Assembly (NCBI GenBank): GCA_002385675.1
Contig: DGDY01000087.1
Coordinates: 5,333 to 16,414, forward strand
Length of the DNA stretch: 11,082 nucleotides
Direction: 5' to 3'
Origin: Anaerolineales bacterium UBA3940
Lineage (GTDB): Bacteria > Chloroflexota > Anaerolineae > Aggregatilineales > UBA3940
Positions 1 to 6,619 of this stretch are shown in pieces (positions within the stretch are counted from its first letter, which is position 1; every line of letters starts with the position of its first letter). The notes beneath the pieces were generated by a model. It made no database searches and had not been told where the DNA came from. It saw nothing but the letters and a program-made list of their open reading frames with translations. Made by a program: the position numbers and the translations under genes.

Positions 1-822
1 ATCGCGCTCGAAGAGGGCATTGTCACGCCGGAAACCACCTACTACGACGACGTGTCCATCGACGTGGGCGGCGCGACCATCTACAACTGGGATCGCGCCG
101 GGCATGGCGTGACGGACATGACGACGCTGCTCGCCAAGTCGCTGAACGTCGGCGCGGCGTGGCTGTCGCTCAACATGGGCCCGACCCGCTACTACAACGG
201 GCTTGATAACTTTGGCTTCGGGCAGAGAACCGGCATTGACCTGGAAGGGGAGATCGCCGGCATGGTGCGCCGCCCCGGCAACGCCAACTGGTACGAGTCC
301 GACCTCGGCACCAACTCCTTCGGGCAGGGGATGGCTGCGACGCCGCTCCAGGTCATCGTCGGGATGTCGGCGATTGCCAACGACGGCCTGATCATGCAGC
401 CGCGCCTCGCTGCGAGCCGGGTGGATGCCAATGGCACCGTGACGGAGTTTGAGCCGACCGTCATCGGGCGCGCCATCTCCGCCGAGACTGCCGCGACGCT
501 CAAGGAGATGCTCACAAACGCCCTGCAGCAGGAGGCCTCCCCGGCGCTCGTGCCCGGCTACCGCGTCGCCGGCAAGACCAGCACCTCCGAGATTCCGATA
601 GCCGGGGGCTACGACCCGGAAAGGACCATTGCGAGCTTCGTCGGCTTCGGGCCGGTGGACGACCCGCAGTTCGTCGTGCTGATCAAGCTGGACAAGCCGA
701 CGACCTCGCGCTGGGGCTCGGAGACGGCGGCACCGGTCTTCGGGCGGTTCGTCTCGCGGCTGGTCGTGCTGATGGAAATCCCGCCGGATGATGTGCGGAC
801 GGCGGGGATCGGGGGCGGGTAA
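1..822 (+). CDS. ftsI: Penicillin-binding protein, class B transpeptidase (FtsI/PBP2 type), 3' part only
   Basis: This is the C-terminal 273 residues of a peptidoglycan D,D-transpeptidase; the gene enters from the left edge, so the start and the SxxK nucleophile motif are outside the window. The frame is open from base 1. Visible family marks are the SxN motif (S47-L48-N49 in window numbering, followed by VGAAWL), the segment NSFGQGMAATPLQ, the K(S/T)G position at K192, and the closing AAPVFGRF stretch. Known role of the family: cross-linking septal peptidoglycan on the outer face of the membrane, anchored by an N-terminal helix. Oddity: the motif after VAG reads KTST, where nearly all relatives have KTGT. 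The next gene is murF after 88 bases, so this lies in a dcw-type cluster. The class B assignment is firm; FtsI rather than another class B enzyme is inferred from the neighbours. Confidence 0.9.
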   Translation: MALEEGIVTPETTYYDDVSIDVGGATIYNWDRAGHGVTDMTTLLAKSLNVGAAWLSLNMGPTRYYNGLDNFGFGQRTGIDLEGEIAGMVRRPGNANWYESDLGTNSFGQGMAATPLQVIVGMSAIANDGLIMQPRLAASRVDANGTVTEFEPTVIGRAISAETAATLKEMLTNALQQEASPALVPGYRVAGKTSTSEIPIAGGYDPERTIASFVGFGPVDDPQFVVLIKLDKPTTSRWGSETAAPVFGRFVSRLVVLMEIPPDDVRTAGIGGG

Positions 823-842
823 GCCTCACCCGCGCCGCCCGG

Positions 843-872
843 TTAGGGTTGCATTCTGACCTGCGCTATAAT
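843..872 (+). promoter_or_regulatory. Candidate sigma-70-type promoter for murF
   Basis: A perfect TATAAT (867-872) lies 38 bases before the murF start. The best -35 at 18-base spacing is TTAGGG (843-848), a poor match; TTGCAT at 849-854 is closer to consensus but only 12 bases away. The same TATAATGG word appears in the acs promoter. The -10 is convincing, the -35 is not. Confidence 0.5.
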
Positions 873-910
873 GGCTGCCGAGCAGACCACTCAGCTACCT
901 GTGGAACGGT

Positions 911-2380
911 ATGTCAGGACTGACACTTGAATTCATCATCCGCTCGCTGACGAGCCAGCCGCTTGAGGGCAGCCGCCAGGTCGAGAGCGTGGTTATCGAC
1001 TCGCGAGAGGCGCGACCGGGCGTGGTCTTCGCCGCGCTGCGCGGCGAGCACGCCGACGGGCACGACTACGTTGCCGATGCGCTACAGCGCGGCGCGATTG
1101 CCGCTATCGTCGACCGCGAGCTGGACCTGCCCTACCCGCTGATCGACGTGCGCGACGAGGCCACCTGGCGCGCGATGCCGCTGCCCAGGCCGCCGCTCAT
1201 CCTCCACACAAACAACGTGCTCCTCGCCCTGCAGCGCGTCGGCCGCAACTGGACGCACCAGTGGCTCGACCTGCCGGGCCGCCGCATCATTGGCATTACG
1301 GGCAGCGTCGGCAAGACGACGACCAAAGAACTGACCGCGCAGGTGCTTTCCACGCGCTACAGCACGCTCCGCAGCGAGAAGAGCTACAACAACGAGATTG
1401 GCATCCCGCTCAGCGTGCTGAAGCTGCGCGACCGGCACGAGCGGGCCGTGCTGGAGATGAGCATGTACGTCCCCGGCGAGATCCGTCTGCTGACGGAGAT
1501 CGCGCCGCCGCAGGTCGGCGTCGTGACGCTCATTGCGCCGGTCCACGCCGAGCGCGCGGGCAGCATCGAGGCCATCGTCGAGGCCAAGTCCGAGCTTGTC
1601 GAGGCGCTGCCCCCCGCACCGGAGGGGATCGCCATCCTGAACTACGACGACGAGCGGGTGATGTCGATGGCGTCCCGCACCGACGCCGAGATCGTCACCT
1701 ACGGGCTGACCTCCCGTGCCGACCTGTGGGCGGAGGACATCCAGGGTCTGGGGCTGGACGGTATCCGCTTCTGGCTGTGCGGCGGCGATCGCTTCGGCAA
1801 CCAGCGCTACGCCGTCAAGCTGCCGATGCTGGGCCGCCACAGCGTGCAGACCGCGCTGCGCGCCGCTGCCGTCGGGCTGGTGGAGGGCCTGCACTGGGAG
1901 GAGGTCATCCGCGGCCTGCAGGACAACGCGCGGCAACTCCGCCTGATCGCCGTCGCCGGGCCAAACGGCTCGGTGATCCTCGACGACACCTACAACGCCA
2001 GCCCACCCTCGACCATCGCCGCGCTGAACCTGCTCAACGACCTCGTGGACGGGCGGCGCATCGCCGTGCTCGGCGACATGCTGGAGCTGGGCAGCTACGA
2101 ACGGCAGGGCCACCACGACGTGGGCATCCGCGCCGCGCAGGTCGCCGACCTGCTGGTGACGGTCGGGGAACGTGGCAAGCTCATCGCCGAGGCCGCCCGG
2201 CGGCACCGTCGGCGCCGCCGCCCGCAGATCAGCGTGTTCGACAGCGCAGAGGAGGCGGCGGACTTCCTGCTCCGCGAGGTCCGCAGCGGCGATACCATCC
2301 TTGTCAAAGGCTCGCGCGCGGTGGGGATGGAACGCATCGTCGAGATTCTTCAGCAGGCCGTGCAGCCGGGGAAGCAGTAG
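911..2380 (+). CDS. murF: UDP-N-acetylmuramoyl-tripeptide--D-alanyl-D-alanine ligase
   Basis: A 489-residue cytoplasmic Mur ligase, slightly longer than the usual 450-470, which joins D-Ala-D-Ala to UDP-MurNAc-tripeptide using ATP. The N-terminal substrate domain (about 1-110) includes the VIDSREARPG segment. The central ATPase domain carries the P-loop GSVGKTTTKE (131-140), KSYNNEIGIPLS (157-168) and LEMSMYVPGEI (from 181), whose glutamate fits the Mg-binding position. The C-terminal domain has DDTYNASP (358-365), equivalent to the DDSYNAN motif of MurF, then GDMLELG and a final KGSRAVGME. The ATG at 911 is the first start in frame after the TATAAT box; no strong Shine-Dalgarno sequence is visible. 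Oddity: an arginine-rich loop RRHRRRRRP at 430-438. Preceded by ftsI and followed by a small ORF and mraY, consistent with co-transcription. Other Mur ligases are less likely because of the YNASP motif and gene order. Confidence 0.96.
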   Translation: MSGLTLEFIIRSLTSQPLEGSRQVESVVIDSREARPGVVFAALRGEHADGHDYVADALQRGAIAAIVDRELDLPYPLIDVRDEATWRAMPLPRPPLILHTNNVLLALQRVGRNWTHQWLDLPGRRIIGITGSVGKTTTKELTAQVLSTRYSTLRSEKSYNNEIGIPLSVLKLRDRHERAVLEMSMYVPGEIRLLTEIAPPQVGVVTLIAPVHAERAGSIEAIVEAKSELVEALPPAPEGIAILNYDDERVMSMASRTDAEIVTYGLTSRADLWAEDIQGLGLDGIRFWLCGGDRFGNQRYAVKLPMLGRHSVQTALRAAAVGLVEGLHWEEVIRGLQDNARQLRLIAVAGPNGSVILDDTYNASPPSTIAALNLLNDLVDGRRIAVLGDMLELGSYERQGHHDVGIRAAQVADLLVTVGERGKLIAEAARRHRRRRRPQISVFDSAEEAADFLLREVRSGDTILVKGSRAVGMERIVEILQQAVQPGKQ

Positions 2381-2383
2381 GTC

Positions 2384-2494
2384 ATGCTGACTCACTGGGT
2401 GCATAACATGGCGCGGCAGATACGGCTGCACCGCTTTTGGGTGCGGGTAGCCGTGCGGATCGTTGACCGGCTACGGCGGGGGTGGCAGGCATGA
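2384..2494 (+). CDS. Possible 36-residue cationic small protein between murF and mraY
   Basis: An ATG three bases after the murF stop opens a 36-codon frame whose TGA overlaps the mraY ATG as ATGA (2491-2494), the classic arrangement for translational coupling. The purine-rich murF tail (GGGAAGCAGTAGG) could serve as ribosome binding site. The peptide has eight Arg and one Asp. Arginines at 11, 14, 21, 25, 29 and 32 recur every three to four residues, with I13, L15, F18, V20, V22, I26, V27 and L30 between them, so it could form an amphipathic cationic helix lying on the membrane. Three tryptophans are at 5, 19 and 34. I recognise no family. It could act only by carrying ribosomes to the mraY start, or be a chance frame, since this high-GC DNA gives many open frames. 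Confidence 0.42.
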   Translation: MLTHWVHNMARQIRLHRFWVRVAVRIVDRLRRGWQA

Positions 2495-3516
2495 GAAACA
2501 CCGCGACCGCCTTCGCTCTTGCCATCGGCGGGCTGACCTTCCTCGTCACCGTCATCTGGGGCGACCCGTTCATCGAGATCCTGCGCCGCCTGAAGATCGG
2601 CAAGAAGGTCCGCGTGGAGATCGCGGACGTACACAGCGAGAAGATCGGCACGCCGACGATGGGCGGGCTGCTCATCCTGCTGCCGGTACTCGTGGTGACG
2701 GTCGGCCTGAACGTCGTCAACCTCATCGGCCCGGAGGTCAACCTCACCGGGCGCTCGATCCTCTTGCCGCTGCTCGTGCTCGTCTACTATGGCGTGCTCG
2801 GCGCGGTTGACGACTGGGAGGGCATCCGGGGGCGGCGCGTGGTCGGCGAGGGCATCTCCGCCCGGCTGAAGTTCACCGCGCAGCTTGTCGGCGCGATCGG
2901 CGTGGCATTTGTGCTGTACTACGTCCTCGAAACCCGCTCGCTCGCCATCCCCGGCATCCAGTTTGCGATCCCGCTGCCGCCGTACCTGTACATCCCGATT
3001 GCGGTGTTCGTCATCGTCGGCATGTCCAACGCCGTCAACCTGACGGACGGGCTTGACGGGCTGGCAGGTATCATCACAGCAAGCGCCTTCGCCGCCTATG
3101 GCATCATCGCGCTGCTGCAGGGGCAGGTGTTCCTCGTGCAGTTCGCCTTTACGATGGTGGGGGCGTGCTTCGCGTTCCTGTGGTTCAACGCGCACCCGGC
3201 ACAGCTTTTCATGGGCGATACCGGCTCGCTGGCGCTCGGCGCGACGCTGGGCACGGTCGCGCTGATGACCGGCCAGTGGCTCATCCTGCCCATCATCGCG
3301 ATCATCCCGGTCGCAGAGACGACCTCGGTGATGCTGCAGGTGCTCTCGGCCAAGCTGAGCCGCCGCCTGCTCGGCGAGGACCGACGACTGTTCCGGCGCA
3401 CGCCACTGCACCATCACTTCGAGCTGGGCGGCTGGAGCGAGACGCAGATCGTGCAGCGCTTCTGGCTGATCGGCCTGCTGGCGAGCATCGTCGGCGTGGC
3501 GCTGGCGCTGCTGTAG
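2491..3516 (+). CDS. mraY: Phospho-N-acetylmuramoyl-pentapeptide-transferase (lipid I synthase)
   Basis: A 341-residue polytopic inner-membrane enzyme that transfers phospho-MurNAc-pentapeptide from UDP to undecaprenyl phosphate, making lipid I. Motifs in order: GTPTMGG (53-59), AVDDWEG with the Asp pair D107-D108, NLTDGLDGLAG (from 183), FMGDTGSLALG (M241, D243) and the RTPLHHHFE loop (H307-H309), all canonical for MraY and absent from the WecA/TagO branch in this form. Many hydrophobic segments run between them. The ATG at 2491 is preferred: GGCGGGGGTGG lies just upstream, and the ATG overlaps the stop of the small ORF before it; an in-frame GTG at 2482 is the alternative. Probably in one transcript with murF. 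A hairpin chain begins at the stop codon. Confidence 0.96.
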   Translation: MRNTATAFALAIGGLTFLVTVIWGDPFIEILRRLKIGKKVRVEIADVHSEKIGTPTMGGLLILLPVLVVTVGLNVVNLIGPEVNLTGRSILLPLLVLVYYGVLGAVDDWEGIRGRRVVGEGISARLKFTAQLVGAIGVAFVLYYVLETRSLAIPGIQFAIPLPPYLYIPIAVFVIVGMSNAVNLTDGLDGLAGIITASAFAAYGIIALLQGQVFLVQFAFTMVGACFAFLWFNAHPAQLFMGDTGSLALGATLGTVALMTGQWLILPIIAIIPVAETTSVMLQVLSAKLSRRLLGEDRRLFRRTPLHHHFELGGWSETQIVQRFWLIGLLASIVGVALALL

Positions 3517-3700
3517 CGGCTTCGCCTGCCGCCCCCACCCGGCAATCAATTGCCGGGCTCAAAGACGGCATTTGCCGCCAGGCGCCCTCCGGACGCACGT
3601 CCGCCTGCGGCGGACCCCGCCCCCTCCGGGGACGGAGTCCCGCAGGGACTTTGCGGGATAGCTTCGCTATCCCTTATAGCCGGGGAATTGATTCCCCGGC
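3516..3700. repeat. Chain of consecutive perfect hairpins after mraY
   Basis: About nine inverted repeats are packed into 185 bases, each with a different stem word: 3516-3532 (GCGGC arms), 3538-3557 (CCCGGCAAT arms, 2-base loop), 3566-3577 (CGGCA), 3590-3603 (CGGACG), overlapping 3599-3615 (GTCCGCC), 3621-3631 (CCCC), 3636-3650 (AGTCCC), 3655-3673 (GGGATAGC, loop TTC) and 3679-3700 (GCCGGGGAAT, 2-base loop). The first ones could end mraY transcription, but none has a T-tract. No credible protein is encoded here. It looks like an intergenic repeat mosaic; its origin is unknown to me. Confidence 0.7.
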
Positions 3701-3733
3701 CACTGGCTGCCCTTCTATCACCCCTCCCCACTC

Positions 3734-3762
3734 TTCACACATCAAAAAAAGTGCCCTATAAT
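3734..3762 (+). promoter_or_regulatory. Sigma-70-type promoter of acs
   Basis: TTCACA (3734-3739, five of six consensus bases) and a perfect TATAAT (3757-3762) are separated by exactly 17 bases that include an A-tract. Transcription should start near 3769, giving a leader of about 80 bases before acs. Confidence 0.8.
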
Positions 3763-3763
3763 G

Positions 3764-3836
3764 GTCGCAGTTATCTAATTAATTCCCCACGAATTGCCCC
3801 GACGCCCTTATGCCAACCCGGTGGGAGATAAGCGAC
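3764..3836 (+). promoter_or_regulatory. Inverted-repeat leader abutting the acs ribosome binding site
   Basis: Three consecutive words on the right, GTGGG (3821-3825), AGATAA (3826-3831) and GCGAC (3832-3836), pair with CCCAC (3786-3790), TTATCT (3771-3776) and GTCGC (3764-3768) on the left. That makes a 16-base-pair interrupted helix with bulges AG and a 9-base AATTAATTC on the left side, closing a 30-base apical loop. It ends exactly where AGGAGGAA begins. If transcription starts near 3769, the outermost GTCGC would be absent from the RNA, and the repeat could then act partly as DNA. I match it to no known riboswitch class. Confidence 0.5.
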
Positions 3837-3844
3837 AGGAGGAA
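3837..3844 (+). promoter_or_regulatory. Ribosome binding site of acs
   Basis: AGGAGGAA, a near-perfect Shine-Dalgarno sequence with AGGAGG ending seven bases before the ATG at 3850. It favours that ATG over the adjacent in-frame GTG at 3847, which would be only four bases away. Confidence 0.8.
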
Positions 3845-3849
3845 CAGTG

Positions 3850-5808
3850 ATGGCAACCGATGTAGACCGCAAGCGTGCTGAGGAGATCATCCAGGTAGAG
3901 CATGAGGTCTACGCCCCACCCGAAGAGATACTGCGGCGAGCGCATATCTCACGTGAGGACTACGAGCGCTACCGGCAGCAGGGGGAGCAGGACCCGGTGG
4001 CGTTCTGGGAGGAGCGCGCCCGCGAGCTCGTCGAGTGGTACGAGCCATGGGAGCAGGTGCTCGATGAGAGCGAGGCCCCGTTCTACAAGTGGTTTGTCGG
4101 AGCTAAGACGAACATCGTCCACAACGCCCTCGACCGCCATGTGCTCACCTGGCGTAAAAACAAGATCGCGCTGATCTGGGAAGGCGAGACGGGCGAGGTC
4201 CGCACCTTCTCCTACTTCCGGCTCAAGCAGGAGGTCGACCGCTTCGCGAACGTCTTGAGGGGGATGGGCGTGCGCAAGGGCGACCGCGTCACGATCTACA
4301 TGGGGCGCATCCCGGAGTTGCCGATCGCGATGCTGGCCTGCGCCAAGATCGGCGCGGTGCACTCCGTTGTGTACGGCGGCTTCAGCGTTGAGGCGCTCGC
4401 CGAGCGCATCGAGGACGCGCAGAGCAAGGTGCTCATCACCGCCGATGGCGGCTACATGCGCGGCAAGATCGTGCCGCTCAAGAACACGGTAGACGAGGCA
4501 GTAGCACGCTCGCCGGTCGTCGAAACGGTGATCGTCGTGCAGCGCACCGGGCACGAAGTCAACATGGAGGTCGGGCGCGACTTCTGGTATCACGAACTGG
4601 CGAAGCTGCCCATCGCCAACGGCGGCAGCCCGACCGAGGTGATGGACGCCGAAGACCCGCTCTACATCCTGTACACGTCGGGCACGACGGGCAAGCCGAA
4701 GGGCGTGCTCCACACGCACGGCGGCTACCAGGTCGGGATCGCCGCCACCCTCAAATGGGCCTTCGACATCGACGATGAGGATCGATGGTGGTGCGCCGCC
4801 GACCCCGGCTGGGTGACCGGGCACTCGTACATTGTGTACGGGCCGCTGATCCTCGGCGCGACGAGCTTCATGTACGAGGGCGCGCCGGACTACCCCTACC
4901 CCGACCGCTGGTGGCGCATGGTCGAGCACTACGGCATCACCATCCTGTACACCGCGCCGACGGCGATCCGCGGGCTGATGCGCTTCGGCGATGCCTGGGC
5001 GCAGCGGCATGACCTGTCCAGCCTGCGCATCCTCGGCTCGGTGGGCGAGCCCATCAACCCGGAGGCCTGGCGCTGGTATCACCGGGTCATCGGGCAGGGC
5101 CGCTGCCCCATCATCGATACCTGGTGGCAGACGGAGACGGGCGCCTTCATGATCACGCCGCTGCCGGTCACCGACCTTAAGCCGGGTTCGGCGACCAACC
5201 CCTTCCCCGGCATCATCGCAGATGTGGTCGACGAGAACGGCAATCCGTGCGGGCCGAACGAGGATGGCTACCTGGTCATCAAGCGGCCCTGGCCCGCCAT
5301 GTTGCGCACCATCTACGGGGACCCCGACCGCTACGTCGAGCAGTACTGGAGCCGCTACGCCGACAAGGGCTACTATCTGGCAGGCGACTCCGCCCGGCGC
5401 GACGAGGACGGCAACTTCTGGATCATTGGCCGCATCGACGATGTGATCAAGGTGGCGGGCTACCGGCTTGGCACTGCCGAGATTGAGAGCGCGCTGGTCA
5501 GCCATCACGCCGTCGCCGAGGCAGCCGTGATCGGCATCCCCGATGAGGTGAAGGGCAACGTGATCTACGCCTACGTCATCCTCCGTGAGGGACTTGACCT
5601 GGACCTCAACCCGGAGGACCCGCAGGGCGACCTGATCGCGCGGCTCAAGCAGCACGTCCGCCACGAGATGGGGCCGATCGCGGTGCCTGCGCACATCGAG
5701 ATCGTCGAGAGCCTGCCCAAGACGCGCTCCGGCAAGATCATGCGGCGCGTGCTGCGCGCCCGCGCACTCGGCGAGGAGGTCGGCGACATTTCGACCCTGG
5801 AGCAGTAA
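3850..5808 (+). CDS. acs: Acetyl-CoA synthetase (AMP-forming)
   Basis: A 652-residue cytoplasmic enzyme of the adenylate-forming superfamily, the standard length for Acs. It converts acetate, ATP and CoA to acetyl-CoA, AMP and pyrophosphate via acetyl-AMP. The ATP-binding P-loop [11 protein letters not shown] is at 275-285. WWQTET (W425-W426 onward) contains the tryptophan that limits the acyl pocket to acetate in characterised Acs; the aspartate hinge and [15 protein letters not shown] lie at 527-541; and SGKIMRR holds the catalytic lysine K629, which is the reversible acetylation site in well-studied relatives. The N-terminal region has the [15 protein letters not shown] segment typical of Acs. 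It has its own promoter, structured leader and terminator, so it is a single-gene unit lodged between mraY and murD. Propionyl-CoA synthetase is a less likely alternative. Confidence 0.96.
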   Translation: MATDVDRKRAEEIIQVEHEVYAPPEEILRRAHISREDYERYRQQGEQDPVAFWEERARELVEWYEPWEQVLDESEAPFYKWFVGAKTNIVHNALDRHVLTWRKNKIALIWEGETGEVRTFSYFRLKQEVDRFANVLRGMGVRKGDRVTIYMGRIPELPIAMLACAKIGAVHSVVYGGFSVEALAERIEDAQSKVLITADGGYMRGKIVPLKNTVDEAVARSPVVETVIVVQRTGHEVNMEVGRDFWYHELAKLPIANGGSPTEVMDAEDPLYILYTSGTTGKPKGVLHTHGGYQVGIAATLKWAFDIDDEDRWWCAADPGWVTGHSYIVYGPLILGATSFMYEGAPDYPYPDRWWRMVEHYGITILYTAPTAIRGLMRFGDAWAQRHDLSSLRILGSVGEPINPEAWRWYHRVIGQGRCPIIDTWWQTETGAFMITPLPVTDLKPGSATNPFPGIIADVVDENGNPCGPNEDGYLVIKRPWPAMLRTIYGDPDRYVEQYWSRYADKGYYLAGDSARRDEDGNFWIIGRIDDVIKVAGYRLGTAEIESALVSHHAVAEAAVIGIPDEVKGNVIYAYVILREGLDLDLNPEDPQGDLIARLKQHVRHEMGPIAVPAHIEIVESLPKTRSGKIMRRVLRARALGEEVGDISTLEQ

Positions 5809-5861
5809 CCGGACGTAAGGAGCGCGTGCGCCAGCGCGTCGAAAAGCACGACAAGTCACAC

Positions 5862-5887
5862 AGAGGCCGGGCATATGCCCGGCCTCT
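5862..5887 (+). terminator. Terminator of acs
   Basis: A perfect inverted repeat, with arms AGAGGCCGGGC and GCCCGGCCTCT around ATAT, follows the acs stop by 53 bases. The trailing TTGTTG is a weak U-tract, so termination strength is uncertain, but the stem is very stable. Confidence 0.75.
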
Positions 5888-6049
5888 TGTTGGGCTAAAA
5901 ATAAACCAAACAGGTATTTATTTAACATTTACTGTGTGGTTAGGACTTTTTTAGGCCAAAAACGCTATTCTTTAAGCATCGTACGCTGGGGCGCGTCTGC
6001 CTTTATCTCAATCCCTTTTCGTGTGCAGGCGCAGTGACGAGGAAGGCTC
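5888..6049. other. AT-rich spacer upstream of the small membrane protein genes
   Basis: Bases about 5889-5980 are strikingly AT-rich against a GC-rich background and hold imperfect inverted words (AAATAAA near 5900 and TTTATTT near 5916). TTAACA (5922-5927) and TATTCT (5966-5971) resemble promoter boxes but are not correctly spaced from each other, so no promoter is called. The spacer most likely contains the promoter of the two small genes downstream. Confidence 0.4.
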
Positions 6050-6157
6050 ATGGGTGAGGGTACAGGTTCAATAGGCGCTGCAGCCGTGGCGCTCGTCGCC
6101 ATCGTGCTGCTGTTCATCGCAATGATGTTCGTCTTTGGCGTTCTCGGCGGGGGCTAA
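6050..6157 (+). CDS. Small single-helix membrane protein, 35 residues
   Basis: An ATG preceded by a strong GAGGAAGG (6039-6046) opens a 35-codon frame ending at TAA. The peptide begins MGEGTGSIGAAAV, continues with one long hydrophobic helix (about 10-31, rich in Ala, Val, Ile, Leu, Met, Phe) and ends in a Gly-rich tail LGGGG-like segment. It has one acidic residue and no Lys or Arg. Its first 20 residues resemble those of the next gene (MG, then an acidic residue, TG, a small residue and G, then VAIV), so the two look like paralogues. Family unknown to me. Single-helix proteins of this size often serve as accessory subunits of membrane complexes, for example subunit IIa of the ba3 oxidase; that is analogy only. 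Confidence 0.7.
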   Translation: MGEGTGSIGAAAVALVAIVLLFIAMMFVFGVLGGG

Positions 6158-6216
6158 CGCCCGACGACCGGCTAGATCGTGGGATCGTTTCGTCAGACTG
6201 GAAGTGAGGGATCGTA

Positions 6217-6384
6217 ATGGGTCAAAGTGAAACAGGTGTGGGCGGGCTGACCGCCATACTCGTTGCCATCGTCGCTATCCTGACGATGCTGTTCATCCTG
6301 GACGCCTTCACCGACGGCGGCAACTTTACCATGTGGCCATTCACCAGTGGCGGCTTCATGGCGCTGCTGCCCGCGCTGTTCTAA
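6217..6384 (+). CDS. Small membrane protein, 55 residues, paralogue of the preceding gene
   Basis: An ATG with GTGAGGGA (6204-6211) just upstream opens a 55-codon frame ending at TAA. It starts MGQSETGVGG and has one hydrophobic helix at about 11-28 (VAIVAIL in its core). A polar stretch with D29, D33 and two glycines follows, then a second aromatic and hydrophobic tail (MWPF at 39-42, ALLPALF at the end) that might re-enter the membrane. It lacks Lys and Arg. The gap from the preceding gene is 59 bases, and the likely terminators follow directly, so the pair probably forms its own short operon. Function unknown. Confidence 0.7.
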   Translation: MGQSETGVGGLTAILVAIVAILTMLFILDAFTDGGNFTMWPFTSGGFMALLPALF

Positions 6385-6399
6385 CTTAGCTCGTTAGCC

Positions 6400-6440
6400 C
6401 ATCTGCCCCGTGAGGCATCTCACTGCCCGCGGGGCAGATG
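6400..6440 (+). terminator. Hairpin after the small membrane protein genes
   Basis: Arms CATCTGCCCCG (6400-6410) and CGGGGCAGATG (6430-6440) pair perfectly around a 19-base loop. It starts 16 bases after the 55-residue gene stops. The T-tract is weak (TTATCTC), so it may be a terminator or a stabilising 3' structure. Confidence 0.6.
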
Positions 6441-6461
6441 TTATCTCAAAGCTATACCTCT

Positions 6462-6511
6462 CCCCCTCCGGGTGTGCAGTGTCCGGCACCACACTCACTA
6501 CCCGGAGGGGG
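6462..6511 (+). terminator. Second hairpin, with a nested inner stem
   Basis: Arms CCCCCTCCGGGT (6462-6473) and ACCCGGAGGGGG (6500-6511) form a perfect 12-base-pair stem followed by TTTCTGATT. The 26-base loop contains an inner AGTGT/ACACT stem (6478-6482 and 6491-6495). A terminator is plausible. Confidence 0.6.
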
Positions 6512-6532
6512 TTTCTGATTCATACAGCGGCA

Positions 6533-6548
6533 ACCCCGTCGTCGGGGT
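6533..6548. repeat. Short perfect hairpin
   Basis: ACCCCG and CGGGGT pair around TCGT. It sits between the 12-base-pair hairpin and the bidirectional terminator; no T-tract follows. Confidence 0.45.
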
Positions 6549-6554
6549 ACATAG

Positions 6555-6588
6555 AAAAGGCCGGGCAGCGTGAGCCACCCGGCCTTTT
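6555..6588. terminator. Bidirectional terminator between converging units
   Basis: Arms AAAAGGCCGGG (6555-6565) and CCCGGCCTTTT (6578-6588) pair perfectly around 12 bases. The T-run on either strand makes it work in both directions, serving the small genes from the left and the cytochrome from the right (its stop is 31 bases away). Confidence 0.85.
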
Positions 6589-6619
6589 GCTTATCGACAG
6601 GCTTGAGCGCAGGCCATCA

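Noticed and set aside
849..872. TTGCAT with TATAAT as a complete promoter for murF
   Set aside because: The spacing is only 12 bases, too short for sigma-70-type recognition; only the -10 is kept.
1082..2431. Long open frame on the - strand opposite murF (449 codons)
   Set aside because: It is antisense to a clear murF, has His/Gln/Arg-rich low-complexity composition and no domain; it arises from GC-rich codon bias.
2392..3549. Open frame on the - strand opposite mraY (385 codons)
   Set aside because: It is antisense to a canonical mraY and made of Arg, Gln and His runs typical of reverse-strand reading of high-GC genes.
3516..3700. CRISPR array
   Set aside because: There is no repeated unit: the palindromes differ from one another and are not separated by spacers of constant length.
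3550..3831. Open frame of 93 codons between mraY and acs
   Set aside because: It runs through the hairpin chain, the acs promoter and the leader; its Pro/Ala/Arg composition follows the palindromes and no ribosome binding site is seen.
3949..5928. Very long open frame on the - strand opposite acs (659 codons)
   Set aside because: It covers a full-length Acs in antisense, shows no recognisable fold and runs through the acs terminator stem.
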